Source: Silene noctiflora (Eukaryota > Streptophyta > Magnoliopsida > Caryophyllales > Caryophyllaceae). Taken from it: DNA of 64,000 bases. How positions within the stretch are numbered: the first letter of the stretch is position 1; every line of letters starts with the position of its first letter. The notes under the pieces were generated by a model, which saw only the letters and a list, made by a program, of their open reading frames with translations, made no database searches and was not told where the DNA came from. The stretch covers positions 81,093 to 145,092 of the forward strand of contig VHZZ01000837.1 in assembly GCA_009801015.1 (NCBI GenBank), in the 5' to 3' direction. Made by a program: the position numbers and the translations under genes. Positions 48,014-60,170 of the stretch are shown in pieces.

Positions 48014-48823
48014 ATGTGGAGTTTTCCAAATAGTATATCAAATCTTCGGCTCAGGAAAGTCTCAACCGAGCCAAATTTGTGCTGCAATGATTTATCTGAT
48101 GATGATGCTACATCGAGTTCCAGCAGAGAGGAAGGGTTAGAATGTCCTATTTGCTGGGAATCCTTTAATATTGTTGAGAATGTGCCATATGTATTATGGT
48201 GTGGCCACTCCCTATGCCAAAATTGTGTTCTAGCGCTTCAATGGGCTGTACTGAAACTTCCTGCTCAGAAGATTAAGCTCCCATTTTTTGTCTCCTGCCC
48301 GTGGTGCAATTTGTTATCACTTCGTTTGGTCTATCGAGGGCATCTTAAGTTTCCCCGGAAGAACTACTTCATTCTTTGGATGGTTGAGAGCTTGAATGGA
48401 GAGCGATCTAAGTCTTCATTTTCAGTGCGGGGTGATACTCATATTAGTCAACCAGTTTTCTCTCCAAGAATTTGCTCACTGACTAGGGATTCTGCTAGCA
48501 ACTACAGCCCAAGGTCGACTCGCCTTACTCATTCTCAAGGGAGGGTATTATCCAACGATGATGGTCCTCGTGGCAATGGGTATGCTAATGTGGATCGGTC
48601 TCAATTCTCACTTCACAAATCTCTTGACTACTTCATTCACGTTGCAGCTAAGTTCCCATTGGTTATCATTTTCTTGGTCATTATATTCCTTGTAGTACCT
48701 GGAAGTTTCACCATTTTGGTGCTGTATTTTCTGATCAGCGTACTATTAGCTCTTCCGTCATTCCTTATATTGTATTTTTCATATCCTACACTGGAGTGGT
48801 TGTTAAGAGAAATTTCCAGCTGA
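48014..48823 (+). CDS. RING finger membrane E3 ubiquitin ligase
   Basis: Single coding exon, 269 aa, starting MWSFPNSISN. An upstream in-frame ATG at 48005 lies before the ATGACTAG acceptor, so I chose the ATG at 48014. The RING is at residues 44-98: C44, C47, C63, H65, C68, C71, C95, C98, i.e. CPIC...CGHSLCQNC...CPWC, C3HC4 type with a long spacer before the last pair. Then come the conserved LRLVYRGHLKFPRKNYFILW block, a Ser-rich linker and two membrane segments (about 214-228 and 232-255). This arrangement is that of a plant RING/U-box family with a C-terminal membrane anchor. Substrates are unknown. It is an E3 by family. Confidence 0.9.
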   Translation: MWSFPNSISNLRLRKVSTEPNLCCNDLSDDDATSSSSREEGLECPICWESFNIVENVPYVLWCGHSLCQNCVLALQWAVLKLPAQKIKLPFFVSCPWCNLLSLRLVYRGHLKFPRKNYFILWMVESLNGERSKSSFSVRGDTHISQPVFSPRICSLTRDSASNYSPRSTRLTHSQGRVLSNDDGPRGNGYANVDRSQFSLHKSLDYFIHVAAKFPLVIIFLVIIFLVVPGSFTILVLYFLISVLLALPSFLILYFSYPTLEWLLREISS

Positions 48824-50154
48824 GGTTTGGTTTGCTACATTGATATTAATGTTTTAGTGATAAGTAAGTCGGTTTCAGTGTGATAGTTCTCTTAAATCAA
48901 GCTTTTCAGCTTTGATTGTTTTTATTTTTTCATTCTTTGGTTTATTAAGGTTCTGAGATGGGCCGAGACATTTGATAATCCTATATTTGTATTTGTTTTG
49001 TAAATTATTTATGCATTAATTTTTCAACAAATAAATGCTGTACTGATTCTTCCGAGCCTACAGGCTCTTGGTGATTTGCTTGTTTCAAAGTTTTGTGGTT
49101 TAGGCGTTGCAGGTAAATGGTCTGGTCTAGTTATTTGATACTTCATCCATTCCAATAGATTATTTACACTTTTCAAAATACGAGAATAGGAATTTGAAAA
49201 GCATAAACAACCTATAGTAATCAACTGTTCTATGATTTGGCTTAGCAAGCTGAAGCCTGAAGGAATACCAGGATGTTCTTCAAAAAACATCAGTTAATTA
49301 ACCATAGTTAAGCAGATCGACACGCCGGGGATTGTCACATTCAGGACTCGTCATTTCTGCTGATGTCCGACAATCTAGGCTTACATGTGGGTTCTGTAGA
49401 AATGAAAGAGCTGGAATGGCATTAAGATTACTTCCAGAATCCTGTCATACTGTCTACTGTCCTGGCTACCAATCTTCGATATTCTTCAAACAAATACATC
49501 TTCGTTTGGTTGTTTTTTCTGTTTTTGAAAAATGATTGTCTCTCACTATCTTGAGCTTCGTGTTTAAATTTACCTTCTTGAATTTTACCAATCATGGGCT
49601 TGTCTACTTACAGTGGTTTATCAGTTTACCAGAGAGTACTTAATTACTTATTGAAGGAAGGTATGTGAGGTTATCTTTTCTCTTTTTCTAGCTTATTATT
49701 TGTTACTGTAACAAGATGATCCTGAAACTGATGCTAAAAGGGCCAATAATATCACCAGTTGTAAGTTGTTATTCAGATAAATGAAGTTTTAGATGCTGTT
49801 TTTAACCTTTTCTGTAAATAATTTTATATGCCTCGGTTTATCAATGCATGCAAGATGAAATAAGTCAATAACTCATACACTAAAAACTGTCAACAGATGT
49901 AATATGTGTACATATTGTACATCATAATATGTGGACTGTATAATGTATAATGTGTCTGAAATTTTGTTTTTTACAATACATTCATTATGAGTTTCCCCTT
50001 AACTTTCTTTTCGGGACCTCATCTTTGACGAGATATAAAGAATATAGTCTGATCTTCTTTTTTGTGGTGAATCTTGTGATGATGAATTGTAAGGTTGGAA
50101 AGAAAGGAACATTGACAGCGTCTTTAACTTGCTGGAATGGACCCCGATTTGTCC
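48824..50154. other. intergenic, nothing recognised
   Basis: The RING 3' flank and the remorin 3' flank converge. Short open frames at 49024-49290 and 49332-49535 have no family features, and no transposon ends were seen. Confidence 0.5.
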
Positions 50155-51787
50155 TCACAGACAAAGGCACATTGGAGGAAGAGGAGGTTCTCCTGTTGCT
50201 CGGTACCTGCTAGCCTTCTCCCTCACCTTCATTTCTTCATTTCTCTGTTTGCCCTTTGCCTGTGCCCTTGCTCCGTCAGCAATTTGCTTGATTCGTTCCA
50301 TCTCTAGTTGGTAATTATGCATAGCTTTAACCCTCTTTTTCTCTGGATCTCTCTGCGATTCTTGTAAGCATATCTTTGTTAATATAGCTTTCCATATTTT
50401 TTCACAAGGGGAGTAGTAGTTAAATTTAACTCGAACCTCTGTCATCTCCAGTTTGCGCCTAGCTTTCTTCTTCTTCTTGTCCTCCCATTCTAGAATGGTC
50501 GCATTTAGTTTCTCGTACCTATGCATATTATTATTATCATTAGACTCTTTCTAATGCAACGATTTCATGCTCTTAAGTCTTAACATGTATGTGGATATTC
50601 TCATATTCTTGAAGTTTGTCGGATACCTTTGTTTAATTTTATCCATCTCTTCTCTTTCCCAAGCATCTGCATCATATTCCTGATCTCTGGGTTTTTGTGC
50701 CCTTTTTGGCGGAACTTCTGGATATATCTTAAGTGGTGGGACCGCTGGTGGTGGTGGAATAGGGGGTGGGAAAATGGGTTGTAGGGCCGGACGTTTAGGT
50801 GATCTCATTCTTCTAGTTTCTTCCATACTTTCCTCATTGAAAGACGGTGTCTTTCTCACAGTTGGTGTTTTTCTAAAGGACGGAATGGAAAAGGGTTTCT
50901 TTTTTTGTACATCTTCCGATTCAATTTCGCCAAAAGATGGATTCTTTTTTATAGATGGTGTCCTGAAGGAGGGCGTGGAGGTGGTTCTCATTCTTTCGAC
51001 TTCTTTCCACTCTTCTTCACCAAAAAGCGGGGTTCCATACGTTGAAGAAGGTTTGCCAGGATCTTCAGCCAACTCGTCTGCAAAGGTTGGTCTTTTCCTT
51101 GGTGTGGTTGGAGCTCTTTTGATAGATGGTACTGGATGGATAGTTCTCTCTGGAACCATCCTAGTCGCCTCATGATCATTTTCATCTGAAATAATAGCAC
51201 AAACAGATTCTATCATTCTGTGATTAGGCTCAGGGATCAAGAAATAAACTAGGAAAGACTAAGAAATGCATGTAGTGTAAGGGAACAACATTTGGCCCGA
51301 CTTGTCGGCACAATGATCACTTCTAACCTTTACCTGCATAGATTTTTGGCGACTCTTCAGGTTCGGCAGAAAACGCAGAGCTTATTAATCCACTTATGAT
51401 TCTTGGGAGCGAGGCTCTTCGCTCTGGCTCTGGTTTTCTTTGATCCACAGCATATGAATCAAGCTCGGCAACTGCAAAAGCAGCAGCTGCTACTGCAGCT
51501 GCGTACTCGGCTTCTTCTATGGAATGGGTGAAACTCATCTGGCGCGACATCTGTCTCTTTAACCAATTCTGAGGTTTCCTTTCTGTACGCATTTACAGAA
51601 TTACAGTACATTATATCATTAGTTAAGCTGCCACTTTTAAGTTAAAACGTTAGCATTCTGAAATTTGCAGAAAAAGAAAAGAAAATAAACTCGAGCGTCA
51701 ATAACCTCCTCTGAAGGATGGAGTCCTTCCCTCTCGAAAGCTGCCAATTTCCTCTTGTCTAAATTTCGATCTGACAAAAGCACCCAT
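50155..51787 (-). CDS. remorin family protein
   Basis: Five exons, 51787-51706, 51582-51334, 51185-50627, 50518-50437, 50352-50155, 389 aa. The N-terminal half is low complexity: SFTHSIEEAEYAAAVAAAAF, then repeated TPS / KTPSF phospho-site-like motifs and a PPPIPPPPAVPP stretch. The C-terminal remorin domain starts DADAWEREEMDKIKQRYEKL and continues ATILEWEDKKKKKARRKLEM with the coiled-coil MERIKQIADGARAQAKGKQR and the closing GEPPLPPMCLCL. The terminal Cys residues fit S-acylation and the C-terminal anchor. Remorins scaffold plasma-membrane nanodomains at the cytosolic face and influence signalling and plasmodesmata. The long N-terminus points to one of the larger remorin groups. The last exon acceptor was placed at TCGCAG because it alone keeps the frame. 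Confidence 0.9.
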
Positions 51788-52849
51788 CGTTAGTCAATAG
51801 TCATCATCATATCCTAAACCAGAATTTTGATCGAAATTTACCTTACTTGTTTGAGCAGATCTTCCATCAATCAAAAGACGGAGCCGTTTCTGAACAACAT
51901 GATGTATACTGTGAAATTTATAGGTGAAACTTTGATGATGTTAAGGTTAACAAAAGGAAATACAGCGGGTGTAGGGCAAGCAAACGGAGAATATTCTTTG
52001 CTGCAGAAAGTCCTTTTTTCATTGATCTGCAGGAAAAGAAAACAGAAAGATTGTCTTGCAGGAAAGTAGGTTTCCTTTCTGTTGATGCTTTCTATATGCT
52101 GAATCTCTTTCACCACACCTTCCATCTTCGAGATTCTGTGTCGTTTGTATCATTTACGAGTTGGTCACCAAACATGTATATGCTGAATATGTCTAGATTT
52201 CAGGCAGGGATTCCGACTTAATACTCAACTTTACGATCTGAAACTGGAAGATTAACAAAGATGAAAAATAATCAATGGAATCCTTCCATCTCTATTCGAT
52301 GCTTTGTCTTGTTATTCACAACCAGTTCTCATAACTGTTACTCCGTATATATAATTTGAATCTCAACATAAAACCGATTATAACAATTAATCAATTATTC
52401 TATCGATAACAAAAAAAATCACACCATCCCAGTTTTCACCGTGTCGACCACAAGAATCGGAGTGTATGCTTCTTTTATACGATTGAATTCGACTATTACG
52501 GGTTTTCCAACTACAATTCAAGCTTCCACTAATTACCCTAATAGTTCTTATGCACGAAAAAACCCTAAATTTAAATACTTCAACCATTCAAAGAAATGAC
52601 ATTTACAGTCCGCTTAATGAACACCTTAACTACCTTAAATACTCCCTTAAACCAATCATTTGTGACGAGTATTTTAATTAAAGGTAAATAACTGGGGCAA
52701 ACTGCAAACATGAAGGGCATATCAAAACAATACAATAAAAAACTACTCCCTTCGTGGCACCGTCCCAATCATTTGTTTATGTCATTAAAACTACTCCCTT
52801 CGTGGCACCGTCATTTGTTTATGTCATTAAAAGACTGAAAAAAAAACAT
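51788..52849. other. intergenic: remorin leader and promoter
   Basis: No gene recognised. A 48-bp-period tandem duplication of CTACTCCCTTCGTGGCACCG (52743 and 52791) looks like two Stowaway half-elements next to the tRNA gene. Confidence 0.5.
52838..52846 (-). terminator. Pol III T-run terminator of tRNA-Thr
   Basis: Nine T residues on the minus strand, starting three bases past the tRNA 3' end, as expected for RNA polymerase III termination. Confidence 0.8.
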
Positions 52850-52922
52850 GCTCTCGTTGAGAGTCGAACTCAAGACCTCCCGCTTACTAAACGGGTGCTC
52901 TAACCAACTGAGCTACGAGAGC
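52850..52922 (-). tRNA. tRNA-Thr-AGU: tRNA-Thr (anticodon AGU)
   Basis: A 73-nt cloverleaf on the minus strand: acceptor stem GCTCTCG/CGAGAGC, D arm GCTCAGTTGGTTAGAGC, anticodon stem CCCGT/GCGGG (one G-U) with loop TTAGTAA giving AGT, variable AGGTC, and T arm TTGAG-TTCGACT-CTCAA. No intron. CCA is not encoded, as usual for nuclear genes. Internal A and B boxes are intact (TAGCTCAGTTGG, GTTCGACTC). Confidence 0.97.
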
Positions 52923-53546
52923 TGTGTGTTTAATAGCGAATTAGTTTAGTACACATAGTTTACCAGTAGAGGCCAAGAACAAGTAGATACAAAAATCGTC
53001 GAAGTTGGGGGCTTGCATACGGTACTGTGTGATTCGTACTTGTGCAAATCTCCTATAAAACAATTTTACAACAAAAATAAAATAAAATTTTCTACAAACG
53101 ACCGCGATGCAGTTCTCATGAAATACGATAGTCCGAGGACGTTTTTTAATAGTGTTTGATTTGATGATAAAACTAGTACTCCGTATTAAATTTGTTATAA
53201 CTTATACACAAGAATTTGTTGAAGTCGCGGTATTTGTTGTAGAGAACTTTGTCCGATCATAACATGACTAATGCACCGGATCCATTCAAAAGTTCGTATT
53301 TTGATCAGTCACCACATTTATAGTGTTAAGGAAAAATCGTCACAGGTGACCAACTACCGAGAACAAATCTTAAAACTTTGGTGCCACCATCAACCATGGC
53401 ATCAAGAGAGACGAAATCATCAACTTTTTAATTAGCTAAAAATAAGTAATGTAATTTCTTCATCTACACGATTAAATTCAATGACATGACGGAATAATCT
53501 TAAGAAACATATTTCTACATCGATAAAGAATAGGGGTGTATGTCGC
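52923..53546. other. intergenic, nothing recognised
   Basis: Upstream flank of the tRNA and 3' flank of the LRR gene. Confidence 0.4.
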
Positions 53547-56500
53547 TTAGACCAAGAACTCGGTGTCTGAGACTTCGAGGACCTTGTGGAGACCAATTGG
53601 GTTAACACCTTGTCTAAAAGCATTGCCTTCAATATACCTGCATATACACAACACCGAACAGCCAATAGACATAAGATTGGATTGTTTTATATCCTACACC
53701 TTTAAATGTCAAGAGTTCGCGGACTTACATTTCCTTCAAAAATGGATGCTTATAGAATGCATCAGGAATACGTCCGCTGAATTGATTGTGATCCAAATAC
53801 CTGCCATTTAAAAGAACAGAATTAAACGGGGGAGAGGGACACATTATCACAACTAAAATTGAAAGGAATCACCACGAGAAATTTTAAAGGTCGAAATATG
53901 TTGCTTTTCACATTTGTTGCTACATGAGAACTGCAGTTCTCGGAGAAAACCCAAATCAAGGATTTCGGATTTTTCTTACATTAGGTTTACACCAGTATAA
54001 GAATACGAGTATTTATTCCACTGTTAGAACGACACAATTATCATATATCTCCATCAATTATTCTCGAGAAAATCCTGTAATCATGCTCCAGTTTAGGTAG
54101 AAGACAGAAGGATGGATACTCACAGGTATGTCAACTTAGGGAGGCGGGATAGAGCGGATGGTATAATTCCTGTCATTTTGTTGTATGAAAGATGCCTAGG
54201 ATAACATAAATTTCAACAGTAAGTTATGCGAGACAAAACAGAAATAAATTTATTTTGGAATACAACTAATGAATTTCATCTAACCCCGCGAACAAATCCA
54301 TTACTTACAGTATCTCCAAGTTTGTCAGGTTAGACAGTTGAGCTGGAATTCCCCCAGTCAAATAGTTATTATTCAGGTAGCTACGGTTAAAATGGAAAGA
54401 GTTAGTAAATGCAAACAATGATTTAAGAGAAAAGGCAGAAAACAACAGTCAGTGAACAGCTTACAGGTTACGGAGGGCAGGAAAGCACCCTTCAATGCGT
54501 ATGAGCTCTCTAATAGTACCCACTAGGTGATTGTTACCTACATCCCTACAAGTCATTCAAATAGCATCATCAAATATAAATTCTCGAAGTACCAATTTAA
54601 ACAGGAAAAATGTATCGAATATCTAAGAGTAAAGAAGCTCACAAATGCCGGAGATTTCGTAAAGTACCCAACTCTGCGGGAATGCGCCCGGTGAAACGGT
54701 TCTCATGAAGATACAGATACCTTAGCTGAGGAAGATTGGCCAATTCCCTGGGAATTTCTCCCTTGAAACTATTGAAGCTCAGATATCTGTGAAAGAATAT
54801 ATTGCTAGAACTTAAAAAGAGACTTCACGAGAAACACAAGAGAGCCCAGACAATGAGATATGCTAAGATATATTACTCACAAGTGAGTTAGACTTTTCAG
54901 TTCACCAATTTCAGGGGGTAGAGTATCCTGCAATTTATTCCATCTCAGATTCCTACAAGAAAAAAAGATATGCATTGAGAGAAGAACGACCAGAATTTAT
55001 AAACAATCTAGTTTTATAGAAAAAGTTCTCAAGTTTGAAAGACAAATACAGACATGATGTAACACTCCAACCATTTGGCGTAAAGTGTGACACTGCATTA
55101 TTGCAACAAACCAAAAGTTTATCACTAATGTCTATATCTATGAACTAGACCACAGCAGCAACTCCTCTGACAAATGCGCTTTCAAATTATACTTCCAGTG
55201 AAGCAAGAGGCCAGAGACTCAGAGAACCATTAATTTCAGTAGTGGGTAGACCATAGATCCCTCAAATAGATGAATTAGTGAGAAGGGAAAAGTTCTAAAG
55301 TTTTTCAGGGGACCTACATCTTCACTTCCAATTTCATTTTATGTACAAGTACTACCCTGGTTGCAGATATAAAATTGCTGATAAACTCACAAAGTAGAGG
55401 TGGATGTACCACAAGATATAAGGATCCCTCATCTCTCACACTTACTTAAAAAAAATGGAAATTGGGTTGACAACAATGCGAAACTAAGAAGGTTATGGAT
55501 TTATGCAACACATAAACACAAGTTAAGCCTCTTCAATCATCTAGCAAGTAATACTTTATGAGCCTTCGTCTTTTCAAAAAACCCAACACTGATCATTCAT
55601 CAAATGATCAAAGATCAACTCTACGCCTTATAATAATTTCTTCACAAACATTTTTACACCTTCCTCCATCTCTCTCGAAATCTTGAACACCCATCCTCCG
55701 CGACTGATCCAAAAACCAACCCTATGCCTTAGAATGGCTTATTTTGTGTGCTTTGCGTTACTCTTCCTCATCGAAATATGATGTGCTTGGAATTCTATGT
55801 TTCCAAAAATGATCACGCGTCTAGCTAAACCATTCTCGTGGGTAGTGTAGGCTTAACTAGCTAGCACTTCTACCATGACAACAAAGCAAGCACAATTACT
55901 AGACAACTTTATTTCTCCTTCTAATAAGACAGAATATTCTTGCCAGATAAAACTTCCAAAACAGATTTCCAATATCAACACGTCACCTTTTTGAGAATGC
56001 ATCTTTGATCTTGGAGAAAATCTCTACACCCATCTTTAAATAGTGCATGACATGCCTACTATCGACTGATTCTGAATTCCAAGTTCAGAGTCACCCTATG
56101 TCCATCCCCATCATCAATGACTTGCTTATTGCTAAGACCAAATCACTAGCGTACCGCTAAATCTTACGTTTCAACTCTAGAGAATCCCTTCAACAACTAC
56201 CAAGCTAGAATTGTCTGAGGGGAAACCACACTCTAAGGATGAAGGACTGGAAGCTACTGCAAATATTGAGTCTACCACACCCATCAGAATCCCCCTAATG
56301 ACATGAGAAATTCAGAAGTATCATAGACATAGATGGAAAAAGGTCTTACAGAATTTTCAAACGCCTCAATCGTCCAATCTGAGGAGGAATTGGCCCTGTC
56401 AACTTATTGTTGTGGAGGTCCCTGGCATAAATGTTTTGTTGTGTTTATCAAAATCATAGGATGGCAGGAAATAACCAAATTACGAAGCAAGGCTAATAAA

Positions 56501-57911
56501 GACACTTACAGCCTTTGAAGATCCAACAGATTAGTTACAGCAATAGGAAAAGGTCCCACAATTGACACTGCATAAACTTCCCTGCAAAATGCAAATGCTC
56601 ATATACTTGCTTGACAAACCCCCCACCCCACTTCTCCCCATGAGCTACAACGTAGAAGAATTGTTTAAATGCAGAATTTTGTCAAGAAACAGTTGGTTCT
56701 TACAGAATTACGCTAACAAAAGGAATAGTAAGACTGCAATAGCTATTACTGAGTAACAAAGTTTGCAAACAACAGCAGTAACCGAGTGTCTCAGCCCTCA
56801 AGGGCTGCAACAAAGCGGCTTAGATGCAAGCAACTTTGCCCCGATGTTTCCAATGACCCATAATGAAAATTGTGTTCACAATTACGTTGAAGGACTGCTA
56901 CTACATGATAAAAAGAAACGCAATCGGTTTGATGAGCCATTTTGCTTAGTTTATCATAACTCAGAACCGAATAATAGCTAGCCCTAACGCCAATGAAAAT
57001 GGAAAAGAAAGTCTACATACAACTATGCTGCAGAAAATACTTACAAATCAGTCACCACTCTATAATCCCCTTGAACAGAGCAGGTAACCCCAGACCATGG
57101 AGGCAAATCACCATCTCCACAAGGATCATCACCGACCCACGAATAAACAACCCTCCATCCAAGCGACGACTTTATCTCATTTAATGCTTTAACTGACAGA
57201 ACAAAATCTCATTACAATACAATCAAAAGACTGCATCAAACCCCAACACCAACAACAAAACATCGCGATTCTAGCAAACACAGAGGAATCCATCACAATT
57301 CAACAGATGGCTTATACCAATCATTCCCTTGCAAATTAGGTAAAGACACTAATATCATCAATATCATTGTGTCGTAATTCGCTACTAGTCTACTAGAAGA
57401 GTACACAAATACTCCCTCCGTCACAATCATTTGTTTACCTCTGATTAAAATACCCCACACGCAATAAAAATTGTAAACAAAGGATTAGGACGGAAGGAGT
57501 ACTTATATAAGACGGCCTTAAACCAGTATATTGCAAAACGGGTTCTTTAGTAACTACTTTTACACTAATACGGGCATGATTTTCTTGCGATTTGGATCCA
57601 TTTTACACAATCTTTGCGTAAAACCGTCTTACAACACTAATTGGATTGATTATTATACCAAATTAAGCTCCTTCTTAAGCCAAATCTTACTAGATCCATC
57701 TCAACAGATTAAAATACAATAAACAAGCCACTAATTATACAAGAAAACAGTTAAATTAACATCAAATCATACATGAATATGAACAGAATTTAACCAAAAA
57801 AAAAAACAATAAAATTATACCATCGCGTTTGAGGGCTTTAGAGAGTGCGACATTAAAGAGAAGCGAGATCATAAAAGAGAAACATATAATCGACAATGGC
57901 GAATTCGCCAT
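53547..57911 (-). CDS. secreted or membrane-associated leucine-rich repeat protein without kinase
   Basis: Eleven exons, 328 aa: 57911-57821, 57192-57045, 56581-56510, 56421-56350, 54952-54881, 54786-54643, 54545-54465, 54380-54309, 54195-54124, 53800-53729, 53637-53547. Exon 1 is a signal peptide (MANSPLSIICFSFMISLLF). Exon 2 has the N-cap ALNEIKSSLGWRVVYSWVG, then DDPCGDG and WSGVTC. Six later exons are exactly 72 bp (24 codons) and one is 144 bp, so each encodes one or two LRRs of the LxxLxLxxNxLxGxIP plant type with introns at the same phase inside the first Leu codon. The chain ends KVLEVSDTEFLV with no membrane span or kinase. This is a conserved single-type plant LRR protein; ligand and role are not known to me. 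Intron 4 (1.4 kb) looks empty. Confidence 0.92.
57412..57499. mobile_element. Stowaway-type MITE in LRR intron 1
   Basis: An 88-bp hairpin, CTCCCTCCGTCACAATCATT...GGACGGAAGGAG, between TA dinucleotides. Confidence 0.75.
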
Positions 57912-58316
57912 TTTTGACATCAAAAAATCAAAATCAAGGAATCAATTGATAATGAGTAAATACAGAAATCAATCGAATGAGATTTGATAATTGAGTGAGA
58001 TTAACAATCAGTGTTAGTCACAGTGTATGAAGATCTGTGACAGTGGAACAATGGAAGTGGTAAATTCACACTAATGGAGTGTCGGTTTGAGTAAAGTAGT
58101 ATTGCGTTGGGGTTGATGTGTTTCTTGATTACGATTTTTGGTGGGCAATCTATCTGGAATCACCATTCTTATTTGTGACGATCAGCAATTAGAATGGTAA
58201 TCGGATGGAAATCGGGTTACTCGAGTTGGTTATAGATTGGTCTAAACTTTAAAGTGGGTCGAATTATATCAGGTTTGCGTTTTGTCGGTGAAGTACATTT
58301 TAGGATAGGTTATGGT

Positions 58317-58902
58317 TAGATCTGTCAAAACTCGACCCGACCCGAAATTCGACCCGCCTGACCCTTTTTTTAGGGTTACAAACCCGGTTTTTCGACCCGT
58401 GACCCGTTTGACCCGAACCCGATATGACCCGTTATTTTAGGGTCGAGATCCGACACGTTGGGTCAAGGATAAACCAAGAATTTTATTAAAATATTAATAT
58501 TTATATATTATATTTGAAAAAAATAGCTAAAAAATTATTTTTTTATTATTAAAAATTATAAACACAACTAAAATGTCAATTTTATATAACTTTTATAATA
58601 TTTGATCATAAAATAATTATTAAAAAAACTTTAATTTAATAATTATGTCAATATACTTAATGTAAACGTTGAAATAATTAATATAAGCATTGAATATAAT
58701 TAAAATATTAATATTAAATATGTTTTACGTTTTTAAAAATTATTTTTTTAATTAAAAAAAATAGATTAAAAAGGATGTTAAAAATTATTTCTTGACCCGT
58801 ATTCTGACCCTAACCCGACCCGTATCTGACCAGACCTGTATTTGACCCGACCCGTATGAGCCGACCCGGGATCCGATCCGCCTGACCCGTTTGACAGGTC
58901 TA
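58317..58902 (-). mobile_element. hAT-like element B, 8-bp TSD
   Basis: A 586-bp element with ends TAGATCTGTCAAA / TTTGACAGGTCTA, an AT-rich core and GACCCG-rich arms. Flanked by GTTATGGT at 58309-58316 and 58903-58910. It is the inverted counterpart of the next element. Confidence 0.85.
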
Positions 58903-58910
58903 GTTATGGT

Positions 58911-59490
58911 TAGACCTGTCAAACGGGTCGGGCTGGTTGGGTTATACGGGTCGGGTCAAATACGGATCAGAGCAAATACATGTCGGGTCATACGGTTCAC
59001 GAGTCGGGTTAGGGTCAGAATACGGGTCAAGAAATATTTTCTAACGTCTTTTTAAAACTATTTTTTTAATTTAAAAAATATTTTTTTTAAACATAAAACA
59101 TATTTAAATTAATATTTTAATCATATTCAACGTTTACATTAATTATATTGACATGATTATTAAAATAATTATTTTTTAATAATTATTTTATTATTAAATA
59201 TTATAAAACTTATATAAAATTGACTTTTTAGTTGTATTTGCAATTTTAAATAATAAAATAAAATTAACCATTTCTTCAAATATAATATATAAATATTAAT
59301 ATTTTAATAAAATTCTTGATTTACCTTTGATCCAACGGGTCGACCCGTTCGGGTCGGGTCTTGACCCTAAAATAACAGGTCATTTCGGGTTCGAGCCAAA
59401 CGGATCACGGGTCGAAAAACCGGGTTTGTAACTCTAAAAAACGGGTTGGGCGGGTCGGGTTTCGAATCAGGTCGAGTTTTAACTGGTCTA
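58911..59490 (+). mobile_element. hAT-like element C, shares its TSD with element B
   Basis: A 580-bp element with start TAGACCTGTCAAACGGG and end AACTGGTCTA, between GTTATGGT copies at 58903-58910 and 59491-59498. It is the inverted relative of 58317-58902; the truncated copy at 20549-20981 has the same orientation as this one. Confidence 0.85.
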
Positions 59491-59559
59491 GTTATGGTTT
59501 ATGTCAAGTCATGATCGAAGGCTGGTCACTATTAGGTTAGGCCCTAATAGTGACAAACA

Positions 59560-59689
59560 TGTGACAAACCCGAACTAACCCGACCTGAATTGACCCGGCC
59601 CGACCCGAACTAACCCGATAATGTGACAAACCCGACCTGACCCAACCCGAATTGACCTGACCCGAAATTGACCTGTTTTGCCAGGTCTA
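59560..59689. mobile_element. GACCCGA-rich element remnant
   Basis: Repeated AACCCGACCTGA motifs ending TTTTGCCAGGTCTA, the right terminus of the 467-bp family. The left part is lost. It lies directly left of the intact copy at 59704. Confidence 0.6.
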
Positions 59690-59703
59690 GGTTAGGGTAT
59701 AAT

Positions 59704-60170
59704 TAGACCTGGCGAAAGTAACCCGACCCGATTGACTCGACCCGAAAAGGCTGACCCGAGACCCGAAATGACCCGGACTACATCACCCGAATGTGACCCG
59801 AAAACCCGAACAGACCTGACCAGACCCGAACATGACCCGAGCTATTGACCCGTAACTGACCCGATCTGAAAATGACCCGGTTTTGAAACCACCCAACCCG
59901 AAAATGACCCGACAAAACATGACTCTAATTGAACCGAAAAGACTTGAAATGACTTTTTCTCTCTTACTCATTGACCCGAAAATGACCCGACCCAAAATAA
60001 CCCGACCCGGTTATCCGAAATTGACCCGACGAACAAACCCGAAATAGACCCGAAACCCGAAATGACCCGAGGCGACCCGAATTAACCCGAAATTAATGAA
60101 AGACTCGAACTGGCCCGACCCGAACTGGCCCGACCCGAACCCGACCCGTTGACCCGATTTGCCAGGTCTA
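59704..60170. mobile_element. GACCCGA-rich hAT-like element D, 8-bp TSD
   Basis: A 467-bp element with perfect 10-bp inverted ends TAGACCTGGC / GCCAGGTCTA between perfect 8-bp duplications GGTATAAT (59696-59703 and 60171-60178). The interior is dozens of GACCCGA / TGACCCGAAA motifs with one AT-rich island (CTTGAAATGACTTTTTCTC). Same family as 21602-22025 and 4311-4767. Confidence 0.87.

Noticed and set aside
49332-49535. 67-residue frame with Cys residues downstream of the RING gene
   Set aside because: No ordered metal-binding motif, splice context or family resemblance.
59783-59995. Open frames such as MGRVIFGSMSKREK... and the similar one at 4395-4592
   Set aside because: They are translations of the GACCCGA-rich transposon; the similarity between them reflects the repeat, not a protein family.
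59704-60170. Regular short repeats resembling an array (CRISPR-like)
   Set aside because: The units are 7-10 bp without uniform spacers, in a plant nuclear context, and bounded by transposon ends and 8-bp duplications.
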